A stretch of 64,000 bases of DNA from Microscillaceae bacterium (GCA_003483885.1 DMXI01000105.1:1-64000), one strand, 5' to 3'; counted from the first letter of the stretch, positions 16,119 to 24,905 are shown. Notes: generated by a model not told the origin, from the letters alone. Made by a program: numbers and translations.

Positions 16119-16151
16119 TATATGTCCAAGCTTCTGATCTATACGTCCAAG
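16119..16151 (+). promoter_or_regulatory. Direct-repeat pair (21-bp period) upstream of peptide gene 2
   Basis: TATATGTCCAAG at 16119-16130 and TATACGTCCAAG at 16140-16151 repeat with a 21-bp period and end 66 bp before the start codon, against 63 bp at gene 1. A TTTTTATCAT block follows, as at gene 1. Conservation of sequence, period and distance in both copies supports a true regulatory site. Confidence 0.6.
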
Positions 16152-16217
16152 TAGTTTTTATCATATTTTATCTTTTTTACAGCAACCAATTATACTTATT
16201 ACATAAAAAGATATATT

Positions 16218-16397
16218 ATGAAAATTTTAAGAAAAAAATTTAGTTCAAACCAATTGAACAAATCGCAATTGAGTGAAATTAAAGGTGGAACGCCAGCGTC
16301 AGAGTGTAGAATCCGGTGTGTTTTGCAAGGAGGAGGACCTTTTAGGCTTAGGAAATGTATAGCCTCTTGTAGTAATTTAGATCTACCAATTGAATAG
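16218..16397 (+). CDS. Small GG-leader Cys-rich peptide precursor 2
   Basis: A 59-residue paralogue of the peptide at 15676. The leader 'NKSQLSEIKGG' ends at Gly23-Gly24, and the core has cysteines at 30, 34, 47 and 51 (Cx3C, 12 residues, Cx3C). The leader is well conserved while the core has diverged except for cysteines and basic residues, the usual pattern for ribosomal natural-product precursors. The start ATG is fixed by alignment with paralogue 1 and by the conserved AAAAAGATAT(A)TTATG context. Downstream, bases 16512-16526 resemble the last codons of peptide 1 (PADR-stop), so a third decayed copy probably existed. Confidence 0.65.
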   Translation: MKILRKKFSSNQLNKSQLSEIKGGTPASECRIRCVLQGGGPFRLRKCIASCSNLDLPIE

Positions 16398-16511
16398 CCA
16401 GAGCCTCAGGTTAACCTGAGATTCACTTATTAAATACTTCTAGGCTGGTGTGCATTTGTAATGCAAGTCGCTCTATTCATCTGTACTGTGCATAGGTATT
16501 CATGACAAATG

Positions 16512-16526
16512 TGCCTGCTGATCGTT
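16512..16526 (+). pseudogene. Tail remnant of a third peptide copy
   Basis: CCTGCTGATCGTTAG encodes Pro-Ala-Asp-Arg-stop, matching CCAGCTGATCGCTAG at the end of peptide gene 1, and the similarity continues downstream through the terminator. The upstream frame is broken by a stop, so it is not a working gene. Confidence 0.4.
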
Positions 16527-16560
16527 AGTCAAATTAGCATGATGCGATTTTGAAGGTTTG

Positions 16561-16600
16561 AGCCCAGACAACTTGACTATGTTAAGTTACTGGGCTTTTA
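16561..16600 (+). terminator. Terminator after peptide locus
   Basis: AGCCCAG (16561-16567) and CTGGGCT (16590-16596) close a stem with an inner AACTT/AAGTT pairing, followed by TTTTA. It serves plus-strand transcription and abuts the stop of the convergent gene at 16598. Confidence 0.75.
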
Positions 16601-17041
16601 CTTTTGATGTTTATTAAGAGTAGTTTCTATAACTCTTGCTTTGGTATACGTTTTATCTTCTACTCTTACATATTCAGTATGAAATGTATACCCCTTTTTT
16701 TTGATTAAAACCAAATAGGTACCAGTATGAGAGATGGCGCCCTGAAAGGTGCCAGTTTTGGGGTTATACGCAAGTTTTTTTTCCACCTTATTTTTTGCAA
16801 GACTTACTAGCTTGACAGTCACATCCTGCAAAACCTGTTTTCTTTCTCCTCGAACCTTTCCTTTAATGACGAATTGTTTCGCCAGCTCTAGAGGCAATGT
16901 ATAATCATTGATAAGCGTATTGGGCTGGCGTAAAAAAATCTGCGCACCATTGTCATCGATCGACTTATTTTGTGCTTGTATTTGAGTAGTAGCCAACAAG
17001 CCAATAAATAATATCCAGCAGAATTTTCGCGGCATTGTCAA
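16598..17041 (-). CDS. Exported beta-sandwich (carboxypeptidase-regulatory-like) protein
   Basis: A 147-residue protein with a signal peptide ending near residue 23 ('LLATTQIQAQ'). The mature part begins at about residue 53 with 'FVIKGKVRGERKQVLQDVTVKL' and continues 'NPKTGTFQGAISHTGTYLVLIKKKGY', the pattern of a single CarboxypepD_reg/transthyretin-like Ig fold used in Bacteroidota for cell-surface attachment or as a plug extension. No enzyme domain is present. It resembles the 117-residue protein at 24552. It is convergent with the peptide locus, and a truncated copy of its 3' end lies at 15932. Function unknown. Confidence 0.65.
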   Translation of the reverse strand: MTMPRKFCWILFIGLLATTQIQAQNKSIDDNGAQIFLRQPNTLINDYTLPLELAKQFVIKGKVRGERKQVLQDVTVKLVSLAKNKVEKKLAYNPKTGTFQGAISHTGTYLVLIKKKGYTFHTEYVRVEDKTYTKARVIETTLNKHQK

Positions 17042-17136
17042 GGTGTTTTGGTAAGAGGCTTATTACTTGGTGTAATCAAAGATAGCGGATTTTAGAAAGG
17101 AAGACAAGTAAACCCTTTCGTTGTTATTCCTTTTGA

Positions 17137-18399
17137 TTATTGGTCTTCCAATTTCATTCGAACCCCTATCAACAACATATCATCAATTTGCTCAAATTCA
17201 CCCTGCCATTCGTCTATAGCTTGAGCCAGTAATTGGTTTTGCTCTTGTATGGGCTTTGGGTAATTTTCTAACAAGGTATTTCTCAAGCGTTTACTGGAAA
17301 ACTTCCGATTTTGTTCTCCTCCAAACTGATCTTGTAATCCATCAGAAAATATATAAAAAGTAGTATCAATCGCGAGATCTACCTTGTGGGTAGGAAATTC
17401 AATCACTTGTCCTTCTGGTCTATGACCATTGATACTGTACCTACTACTCTTGAGCACTTGCATTTCATTATTCTGAATGACTATCAATGGGTTTACCGCA
17501 CCAGCAAAATGAAGGGTCTTGTGGTGTTTATCAATGACACACACACTAATATCCATTCCATCGCGTAAAAGGGTACTTTTGCTTTGTAGTAATGTTTGTA
17601 GGGTGTCGTCTAGTGCACTCAATATTTGATCTGGAGAATGTACATTATTTTGGAGAATGATATTTGCCAATGCCTGAGCACCCAGCATAGTCATGAAAGC
17701 CCCAGGTACGCCATGCCCAGTACAATCTGCTGCCACCAAGAATTGTTTTTTCCCCACTTCCTTAAACCAATAAAAATCACCAGAAACAATATCTCTTGGA
17801 CGATAAAATATAAAGTGTTGAGGCAAGGCATTGCATAGAGTTTCTTCTAAGGGCAATATGGCAGTTTGTATCCTTTGGGCATAACTAATACTGGCTTGTA
17901 TACCATCCCACTGTTTTTTGACTATTCCCAGATATTGCTCGATCTCTTGGGTTCGCTTTTGTACCTTATCTTCAAGCCCTTCGTTGGCTGCCTGAAGGTT
18001 TTGGATTAAAGTCTTATTCTCTTCCCTCAAGTGGTAGGCTTCTAAGGCATTGTCAATGGTGATTTTTAATTCATTTTTGTTCCAAGGTTTGGTGATATAG
18101 CGATATACCTGTCCGGTATTAATGGCGTTAATGATTGCCTCTACATCACTAAATCCCGTCAAAATCATTCTAATTGCGTTAGGGTAAGTAGGGATGATTT
18201 TTTCTAGTAGTTCTATACCAGTCATGCCTGGCATACGTTGGTCGGTAATAATTACTTTGATAGGGTTATCTCGCAATATTTTAAGACCTTCCTCAGCAGA
18301 ATTGGCAAGAAATACGTCATAATTACGCCTAAAGGCTGATTTAAAAGCAGTTAAGTTGTGCTTTTCGTCGTCTACAAATAAAATACAAGCCTTTTCCAT
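17137..18399 (-). CDS. Response regulator with SpoIIE-type phosphatase output
   Basis: A 420-residue protein. Residues 1-120 are a receiver domain with the acidic pair Asp10-Asp11 and phospho-acceptor Asp53 ('IITDQRMPGMTG'). A coiled-coil linker (about 125-175) leads to a PP2C/SpoIIE serine phosphatase domain (about 185-415) with the metal-binding motifs 'SGDFYWF', 'AADCTGHGVPGAFM', 'DGMDISVCVID' and 'FSDGLQDQ'. Such proteins usually dephosphorylate an anti-sigma-factor antagonist. It is the last gene of a four-gene minus-strand operon; the kinase just upstream (18458-21313) is the likely partner, 58 bp away. No anti-sigma or STAS gene is visible nearby. Confidence 0.9.
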   Translation of the reverse strand: MEKACILFVDDEKHNLTAFKSAFRRNYDVFLANSAEEGLKILRDNPIKVIITDQRMPGMTGIELLEKIIPTYPNAIRMILTGFSDVEAIINAINTGQVYRYITKPWNKNELKITIDNALEAYHLREENKTLIQNLQAANEGLEDKVQKRTQEIEQYLGIVKKQWDGIQASISYAQRIQTAILPLEETLCNALPQHFIFYRPRDIVSGDFYWFKEVGKKQFLVAADCTGHGVPGAFMTMLGAQALANIILQNNVHSPDQILSALDDTLQTLLQSKSTLLRDGMDISVCVIDKHHKTLHFAGAVNPLIVIQNNEMQVLKSSRYSINGHRPEGQVIEFPTHKVDLAIDTTFYIFSDGLQDQFGGEQNRKFSSKRLRNTLLENYPKPIQEQNQLLAQAIDEWQGEFEQIDDMLLIGVRMKLEDQ

Positions 18400-18457
18400 A
18401 AAAATAGAGATATGTTGAATGATGGGTCATATTTAGATAAAATATCACCTTGCTAAT

Positions 18458-21313
18458 TTAAGATTCTTTTTTTTGTTCAATAGGCAAAATCACCTTAAAA
18501 ATTGTTCCTTGGTTTTCCTCACTTTCTAATACAATTTTTCCTTGATGCTTTTCTATAATCCCTAATGAAATGGATAACCCAAGGCCAGTTCCTTGCCCTA
18601 CGGCCTTGGTAGTAAAAAAAGGTTCAAAAACATGTGGTTGTACCTCTTTAGGTATACCAGGTCCAGAATCCTGGATAATTACTTGGATGTAGTCATTATT
18701 TTTGATTTCTGTGGTAATGTGAATCGTACCTTTATCCTTGATGGCTTGTATGGCATTGGCGAGTAAATTCATAAAAACTTGGTTAAGTTTGCCCGGGTAG
18801 CAATCAATGGCCGGAATTTGACCATAACTTTTCTCAATAGAAATACGATCCTTGTATTGATTACGAAGCATTAACAGGGTAGTGTCAATATTTGTATGAA
18901 TGTCGGTTCTTATAAGAATATCTTCGTCTATACGAGAAAAAAGCCGCAACCCTTTTACAATTTCTGCGGTACGTTGACTTCCTTCCTGAATACCAAGAAG
19001 CAACTCATCCATTTCTTCCAAAGCATCTTGATACTGTACTTTTTCTTTGAGTTTTTCTATCAAATGTATTTGATTCAATAAATCATCTGGCTTTAATTGC
19101 TGGTAAGCATCTACCACCATTAGAATATCTTTTAAATTGGCCGAAAGAGAATCTATGTTAGAGGATACAAAATTTATAGGGTTGTTAATCTCGTGAGCGA
19201 TACCCGCAGTAAGTTGTCCGAGTGAAGCCATTTTTTCGGCCTGTACAAGCTGGGCCTGAGTGTTTTGTAATTCGTGGAGCATCTGTTGTTTTTTGCTGTA
19301 TTCCTGCGCATTTTTTAGAGCAATCACTACGTAAATGGCCAAATTATGAAGCAAATTAAAATGATAATGTTGGTAAGCCTTTCTTTGATAGCTTTGCACA
19401 CTCATACAACCCAACACTTGGTTACCATTCATAAGCGGTACATACATCAATGAGGTAGGAATTTCATTTTCTGAATCAACGGGTAAAAAAGCACTTTTCT
19501 CGAGAGAATCAAGGTAAGTAGAATAATCATTGGCAACGTTCCACATCAAAATGGGTTGACGATTGGTAATACACCATACGGCCAATTGGTTTTTTTCTTT
19601 GAGAGAGCGTGTATAAGGTTTTTTACGCTGGCCTCTTTCAATAATGAGTCGGTAGTGTATCACTTGATGCTCAGCATTATACAAGCCAATGCCCATATTA
19701 TCAGCATCCATCAAATGATTGATGTTTTGGTAAAACTCCTGTAAAATAGTATCTAGGTCAAGCGAAGCGGTAATTTGTTGACCAATAGTGGTTAATTCAC
19801 GGATATTTTGATAAGCCTGTCCAAGGTAAATATTTTGTTCTTTAAGTTCTTTTTGTTGATGGCGTATTTCTTCATTAGAGTTGTTTAGCCGAGTATTTAA
19901 TCGGACAAGTTGTCTATGGCTACGTTGTTTACCCAGGTAAAGCCGCCACAAAACGACGATGGTTAGCAGCAATATCAATCCCAATACAACCAAGGCAATG
20001 ATAAAATTACGATTGCGTTGGTTATTTTCTTTAGCCTTCCGTGTTTTTTGTTTTTCTCGTACAGCGCTTAGGGAATCTGCGTGTCTTTGGGCCTCCAATA
20101 AGGTCAGTTGCCTAATGGTATTTTTATTGAATAAGCTATCTGCCATTCTTTTAAAAAGCCTGTGGCTCTCAAGTGCTTTTTCAAAGGATCCCATCATCTG
20201 GTATGTCTTGGCCAAATATTCTGATCCATCTCGTATTATAACAGGGTTTCCTGTTTTCTTAGCTTCTTGTACACCTTTGGTTAAGTGGTTTTGTGCCTCC
20301 AAATACTTTTTTTGGATAAAATAGGCGATGCCAATATTGATTAATACCTCTGCCGATAAATCCTTTTCTCCTGTTTTTTGCCGTAAGTCAAGTGCTTGTT
20401 TAAAGTGAACTTGAGCCACATCAGCTTTATTTTGATCTAGGGCAACCCTTCCCAGTTCGAGGTGGCCTTGAGCGATAATTCTTTTACTTTCAATTAGCCT
20501 TCCAATTTGTTGCCCTTTTTGAATGGCACTATCTGCTTTAAAATATTTGCCTTGTACACGATATATTTTCCCAATATTGTGATAACAACTTGCCTTGCCC
20601 CATCTATCACCAATTTCTTCTCTCAGCTTTAGGGTTTTTTGAAACATCTTAAGTGCCTTTGAGTATTCGCTTTGCCGATAATAAACAAGCCCTATGCTCG
20701 AGTAACTAAATGCCATTCCTTTTTTATCTCCGAGGCGTTCTCTTATCTCAAGCGCTTGCTGGTGCATTTTCAGTGCTTTGGGATAGTTACCTTGGTCGCG
20801 ATATACCTTACCCAAGTTGTTATAACTACCCGCCATGCTTTTCTCATCACCGAGTTGCTTTTTGATATTGAGCGATTCCTGATACATTTCCAACGCTAGC
20901 AGATATTTGCCTTGAAACCAATAAGTCACTCCCTGGCCATTTCTGGCATTGGCCAGTCCTTTTTTATAGCGGGCTTGGGTAGCAGTTTGGTAGGCTAAGT
21001 TGAACTGCCGAAGTGCTTCAGGATAATCTCCCTTAATCATTGTAATCCAACCCAGGTAATACTGAGCATCAGTTACTCCCTTAAGGTAATGAATGTTTTG
21101 GGCTAGCTTTTTTGCCTTGGAAGTGTAATCCGCAACTTGGGCATAGTTTGCATAGCGATATTCATTAGCAATCATATTGTATATGTCTACTTTCTGCTTT
21201 TTAGAAATTCCATTCTTAAGAACTTTTTTAAGTGAATCGATGATTTGCTTATTCTGGGCCTGAGTAACACTAGAAAGTAATAAGAGGACACAACAGAAAG
21301 TAATGTTTTTCAT
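18458..21313 (-). CDS. TPR-GAF hybrid histidine kinase
   Basis: A 951-residue sensor kinase. A signal peptide (about 1-19) exports a periplasmic TPR array (about 40-420: 'ALEMYQESLNIKKQLGDEKSMAGSYNNLGKVY' style repeats, each about 40 residues). One membrane segment near 440-460 ('FIIALVVLGLILLLTIVVL') follows, then a coiled coil, a cytoplasmic GAF domain (about 515-680), a HisKA-type dimerisation helix with phospho-acceptor His in 'AGIAHEINNPINFV' (about residue 708), and an HATPase domain ('NLLANAIQAI', 'DSGPGIP', 'GTGLGLSIS'). There is no receiver domain, so it should signal through the separate receivers in the same operon. The ligand sensed by the TPR and GAF parts is unknown. Confidence 0.9.
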   Translation of the reverse strand: MKNITFCCVLLLLSSVTQAQNKQIIDSLKKVLKNGISKKQKVDIYNMIANEYRYANYAQVADYTSKAKKLAQNIHYLKGVTDAQYYLGWITMIKGDYPEALRQFNLAYQTATQARYKKGLANARNGQGVTYWFQGKYLLALEMYQESLNIKKQLGDEKSMAGSYNNLGKVYRDQGNYPKALKMHQQALEIRERLGDKKGMAFSYSSIGLVYYRQSEYSKALKMFQKTLKLREEIGDRWGKASCYHNIGKIYRVQGKYFKADSAIQKGQQIGRLIESKRIIAQGHLELGRVALDQNKADVAQVHFKQALDLRQKTGEKDLSAEVLINIGIAYFIQKKYLEAQNHLTKGVQEAKKTGNPVIIRDGSEYLAKTYQMMGSFEKALESHRLFKRMADSLFNKNTIRQLTLLEAQRHADSLSAVREKQKTRKAKENNQRNRNFIIALVVLGLILLLTIVVLWRLYLGKQRSHRQLVRLNTRLNNSNEEIRHQQKELKEQNIYLGQAYQNIRELTTIGQQITASLDLDTILQEFYQNINHLMDADNMGIGLYNAEHQVIHYRLIIERGQRKKPYTRSLKEKNQLAVWCITNRQPILMWNVANDYSTYLDSLEKSAFLPVDSENEIPTSLMYVPLMNGNQVLGCMSVQSYQRKAYQHYHFNLLHNLAIYVVIALKNAQEYSKKQQMLHELQNTQAQLVQAEKMASLGQLTAGIAHEINNPINFVSSNIDSLSANLKDILMVVDAYQQLKPDDLLNQIHLIEKLKEKVQYQDALEEMDELLLGIQEGSQRTAEIVKGLRLFSRIDEDILIRTDIHTNIDTTLLMLRNQYKDRISIEKSYGQIPAIDCYPGKLNQVFMNLLANAIQAIKDKGTIHITTEIKNNDYIQVIIQDSGPGIPKEVQPHVFEPFFTTKAVGQGTGLGLSISLGIIEKHQGKIVLESEENQGTIFKVILPIEQKKES

Positions 21314-21331
21314 AAGGACGAATAGGTCTTT

Positions 21332-21697
21332 TTAGTTGGCAAAAGCCTTTGCTATGATAGATTTAATTATTTGCTTATCCCAGGGCTTATTGATGAAGTG
21401 ATGCACAGTTTTATCCTTGATAGCTTGAGTAATGGTTTCACTATCACTAAAACCTGATAATACCATTCTTAAGGTATGCGCATATTGAGGGGTGATTTTC
21501 TTCAGAAACTCAACTCCAGTAACATCAGGCATGCGTTGATCTGTGATAATGATTTGAATGGATTCGGCAGCCAATATTTCCATTGCTTTACTGGCCGAAT
21601 CTGCTAAGTGAACGATATAATCTCTTCGAAATGCGGATTTGAAGGCATTCAAATTGTGTAGTTCGTCATCTACAAATAAGATATTCAACTGTTCCAT
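21332..21697 (-). CDS. Single-domain response regulator
   Basis: A 121-residue stand-alone receiver. It has Asp10-Asp11, the phospho-acceptor Asp53 in 'IITDQRMPDVTG' and the conserved Lys near 104 ('FINKPWDKQ'). It is close to the receiver half of the SpoIIE protein at 17137 ('VDDE.HNL.AFKSAFRR' shared). With no output domain it may act as a phosphate shuttle or compete for the same kinases. It lies between two kinases, 38 bp after one and 18 bp before the next. Confidence 0.9.
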   Translation of the reverse strand: MEQLNILFVDDELHNLNAFKSAFRRDYIVHLADSASKAMEILAAESIQIIITDQRMPDVTGVEFLKKITPQYAHTLRMVLSGFSDSETITQAIKDKTVHHFINKPWDKQIIKSIIAKAFAN

Positions 21698-21735
21698 AAA
21701 TTATCGATGGTTTAAAAAATTACTAAAATACTATT

Positions 21736-24330
21736 TTAAGAATTGATCTGCTCAATTGGCAAGGTAATACTAAAGCGAGTGCCTTGGCCTTGTTTGCTCT
21801 CTACCTCAATTTTCCCTTGATGTTTTTCGATAATACCCAGCACAATAGATAAGCCCAAGCCAGTACCTTCGCCTATTTCTTTGGTGGTAAAAAATGGCTC
21901 AAAAATTTGTTGTTGTAAGTGAAAAGGTATCCCCTTGCCGGTATCTTGAATCGTTATCTGTACTTGTTGGTAACCTTCTAAACCAGTACTGATTTTAATA
22001 GTTCCAGCGTTATCAATTGCCTGTATCGCGTTTACAAGCAGATTCATAAATACTTGATTGAGCTTACCAGGATAGCCATCAATCAAAGGTAAGTCCCCGT
22101 AGTTTTTTTCAATCTTGATGCGGTGTTTATACTGGTTTTGCAATAACATCAAGGTAGTATCTATATTTTCGTGAATTTGTACTTTTTTGAGTACATCCTC
22201 GTCTAAACGGGTAAACAAACGCAAACCTTTGACAATGTGGGTAGTACGCTGGCTTCCATCCTCAATGCCTTGGATGAGGTCCGCCATTTCATCTAGGGCA
22301 TCCTGGTATTGTACTTCTTGTTTGAGCGCTACAATGCTGGCCAGTTGTTGGGTGGTATTGTCAGGGGTGAGCTGCTCATAAGCATCTACAACTTTGAGTA
22401 TGTCTTGCAAATTTACCCTAAGCGAGTCTACATTGGATGATATAAAATTGACGGGATTATTGATTTCGTGGGCAATGCCTGCGGTGAGTTGCCCGAGTGA
22501 GGCCATTTTTTCGAATTGGATAAGTTGGGTTTGAGAACTTTGGAGTTTCTGGAGGGTTTGGGCGAGTTTATCTCTTTGTTTTTTTACAATTTCAGATTTT
22601 GCTTTGATTTCCTTGTTAGCTGATTGGAGGCGTTGATTATTAAGTTGTTTGAGACGGTAAAAAAATACTAAAACTATAAATAAAACTCCTAGGCTGATTA
22701 GGCCAAATATGGTGATCGCAGTTTTTTTATTTGCTTTTTGAGTTTTTATTTGTGCCTGTAAGAGTTTGTGTGCATTATGTTGTTTGAGAGAGTCTTCTCG
22801 TTTTTGAGCATCATATCTTTCTTGTAGTTGGGTTATTTGTCGAGTGTTTTTCCTGTTAAATAAGCTATCTTCCATTTGTTTATATAGCACATGATTTTCC
22901 AGTGCTTTTTGAGGCTTTCCTATAATCTCGTATAATTTTGATAGGTATTTAGCACCATTTCTTACCGAAGAAATGTGATTTGTATGCTTTGCAACACTTA
23001 TCCCTTGTGTGAGGTTTTTTTCTGCTTTTTTATATGATTTCTGGCTATAGTAGGCTATGCCAAGGAAAATTTTAGCTTCAGCAACTAAATCCTTTTGTGC
23101 TAATTTTTGTCGAAGGGTGAGGGCTTGTGTAAAATATTTTTTCGCAACTTCTATTTCTTTATTTGATAACGCAAGCTGGCCTAAACTCAAGTAACCAACA
23201 GCAATTCGACCTTTATCCCCAATTTGTATCTTGATTTTTAACGATTTTTGATACATTTCTAAAGCCTTTTTAAAGTTACCTCGCATACGATGAATATCTC
23301 CAATGTTATTGTAGGTTACAGCCATTCCTTCTTTTTCACCTATTTCTTTGCGTGTTCTGAGTGATTTTTTTAACATTTCCAAAGCTTTTGAATAATTACC
23401 CTGACTTTGGTGAATGAGTCCTATCTGAAAATAGTTTCCTGCTATTCCTCTTTTGTCTTTGGTTCTCTCTCCGATAGTGAGTGATTTTTGGAAGTATTCT
23501 ATAGCCTTAGAGTGGTTTCCCCAAATTCGAAAAACATGCCCTATGTCAAAATAATTGTAAGCAATTCCTTTTTGAATCTTAATTTTTTTAAAAATCTTCA
23601 GAGACTGTTGATAATGTTCTAATGCTATTGGATACTCTCCTTTGCGACGGTATATATCGCCCCTGTTATTATATCCATATGCAAGTCCTTCCTTATCGTT
23701 AATCTCTTGATGAATTATATTGGCTCTTTCATAATGTAGCAAAGCTTGAGCATATTCTCCTTTTTTAGTAAAAACTACTCCAAGAAAGGCATGAGCATCA
23801 GCTATACCTTTCTTGAATTGGATGCTATCAGCTATTTTTAATGCTTCTTGAAAGGAATTGATTGACGTTTTATAATTACCTTTTATCAGAGATATCCAAC
23901 CTAAATGTACATAGGCAGTTGATATTCCTTTTGGGTACTTTACCCTTTTTGCCAATTGAATAGCTTTATTGGTATAATGAGCTACTTGAATTGAATCAGA
24001 TTCACGGTATAATTTGGCAATTGAATTATAACTGTCCACCCTTTTAGTTCCTGAAATACTAGTTTTAAGCACCTTTTTTAGTGAATCGATAGTATGAATA
24101 TTTTGGGCAAGTGTAACACCTGAGAATAGTAAAAGAATTGAACAAAGGATTAGGTTCTTTATATTGGTGAACACTTTTAGCCTGGTTATATCATTAGGTA
24201 AACTATCCTTTTCATCACTGTTTTGGGCAATAGTATAATTAGAAAGTAATAAAATCAATAAGACAACTTGCAAGCTTAGTCCAAGCAAATGGTAGGGAGA
24301 ACCAAAGAAATGACAGCGAAATAATTTCAT
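21736..24330 (-). CDS. TPR histidine kinase with doubled N-terminal signal region
   Basis: An 864-residue paralogue of the kinase at 18458 without the GAF domain: TPR array (about 90-500), membrane segment near 545 ('ITIFGLISLGVLFIVLVFFYRL'), coiled coil, HisKA with 'AGIAHEINNPVNFI', and HATPase ('NLLVNAIQAI', 'DTGKGIP', 'GTGLGLSIV'). The N-terminus is unusual: a hydrophobic signal-like stretch at 15-36 ending 'NYTIAQ' is followed by a second at about 57-76 ending 'GVTLAQ'. The second aligns with the paralogue's signal peptide and could be started from a GTG at 24174, giving an 812-residue protein. If the longer form is made, residues 1-52 are either an extra leader or a fused remnant. It is the first gene of the operon. 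Confidence 0.85.
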   Translation of the reverse strand: MKLFRCHFFGSPYHLLGLSLQVVLLILLLSNYTIAQNSDEKDSLPNDITRLKVFTNIKNLILCSILLLFSGVTLAQNIHTIDSLKKVLKTSISGTKRVDSYNSIAKLYRESDSIQVAHYTNKAIQLAKRVKYPKGISTAYVHLGWISLIKGNYKTSINSFQEALKIADSIQFKKGIADAHAFLGVVFTKKGEYAQALLHYERANIIHQEINDKEGLAYGYNNRGDIYRRKGEYPIALEHYQQSLKIFKKIKIQKGIAYNYFDIGHVFRIWGNHSKAIEYFQKSLTIGERTKDKRGIAGNYFQIGLIHQSQGNYSKALEMLKKSLRTRKEIGEKEGMAVTYNNIGDIHRMRGNFKKALEMYQKSLKIKIQIGDKGRIAVGYLSLGQLALSNKEIEVAKKYFTQALTLRQKLAQKDLVAEAKIFLGIAYYSQKSYKKAEKNLTQGISVAKHTNHISSVRNGAKYLSKLYEIIGKPQKALENHVLYKQMEDSLFNRKNTRQITQLQERYDAQKREDSLKQHNAHKLLQAQIKTQKANKKTAITIFGLISLGVLFIVLVFFYRLKQLNNQRLQSANKEIKAKSEIVKKQRDKLAQTLQKLQSSQTQLIQFEKMASLGQLTAGIAHEINNPVNFISSNVDSLRVNLQDILKVVDAYEQLTPDNTTQQLASIVALKQEVQYQDALDEMADLIQGIEDGSQRTTHIVKGLRLFTRLDEDVLKKVQIHENIDTTLMLLQNQYKHRIKIEKNYGDLPLIDGYPGKLNQVFMNLLVNAIQAIDNAGTIKISTGLEGYQQVQITIQDTGKGIPFHLQQQIFEPFFTTKEIGEGTGLGLSIVLGIIEKHQGKIEVESKQGQGTRFSITLPIEQINS

Positions 24331-24551
24331 ATAGCCTTTGGGTATGGGTGGATATCAATTGGATGTGTTTTTATCAATTTACTCAATATTTGTAAAAATA
24401 CGCAAAAACAAAAGCGAGTAATACAATTGAATAACGTTAGATGGGATGAGCTGGACCTGTTAGGAACCAACAATTGGAAGGAAGGTAGAATAGGGAAGGG
24501 TTTCATAAAAAAGTCATCCCAAAAATTTAGGATGACTCAGAAGGTGTATGC
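24331..24551. other. Intergenic gap upstream of the signalling operon
   Basis: About 220 bp that should hold the promoter of the minus-strand kinase operon (near 24331-24420) and the terminator of the gene at 24552. No consensus elements beyond the hairpin at 24512-24537 are clear. Confidence 0.35.
24512..24537 (-). terminator. Terminator after the 117-residue exported protein
   Basis: AGTCATCC (24512-24519) and GGATGACT (24530-24537) pair around a 10-base loop. On the minus strand the stem is followed by TTTTTTAT, a standard intrinsic terminator. Confidence 0.85.
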
Positions 24552-24905
24552 TTATTTCGTTTTTTTGAGTCGTATGTTAAAAATTCTAGGTGTTTTTTCA
24601 ACATCATCGAGTTCCAGGTAGGTACTATAAAACAGGTACCCTTCAGCCCACACATACATCAAATATTTGCCTTTTAGATAATTACCTTTGAATCCGAAAT
24701 GATGCTTTTGAGAAGGATCAGTTGCATTGACCTGTTCTACTACTTTGTTTTCAGCTACGTCAATTAATTTGATTTTGGCTTTAATGGCAGTACCATTTTC
24801 ATCAATTACTTTTCCCGCAATTGTTACTGGGTTGGCAGTTTGGGCTTTTGCATACAAGGCAAAGCCTAGCAAGGCTATCAGGATATAAATTACTTTTTTA
24901 AACAT
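24552..24905 (-). CDS. Small exported beta-sandwich protein
   Basis: A 117-residue protein with a signal peptide ending near residue 21 ('LLGFALYAKAQ'). The mature part is one carboxypeptidase-regulatory-like fold: 'PVTIAGKVIDENGTAIKAKIKLIDVAENKVV', then a strand with aromatic residues ('YLMYVWAEGYLFYSTYLEL'). It is related to the 147-residue protein at 16598, which has the same order of elements. Own terminator downstream at 24512. Function unknown; likely periplasmic or surface-exposed. Confidence 0.65.
   Translation of the reverse strand: MFKKVIYILIALLGFALYAKAQTANPVTIAGKVIDENGTAIKAKIKLIDVAENKVVEQVNATDPSQKHHFGFKGNYLKGKYLMYVWAEGYLFYSTYLELDDVEKTPRIFNIRLKKTK

Noticed and set aside
15676..16397. 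Complete lanthipeptide or sactipeptide cluster
   Set aside because: No LanB/LanC, radical-SAM or C39 exporter gene is within the window, so only precursor-like genes can be claimed.
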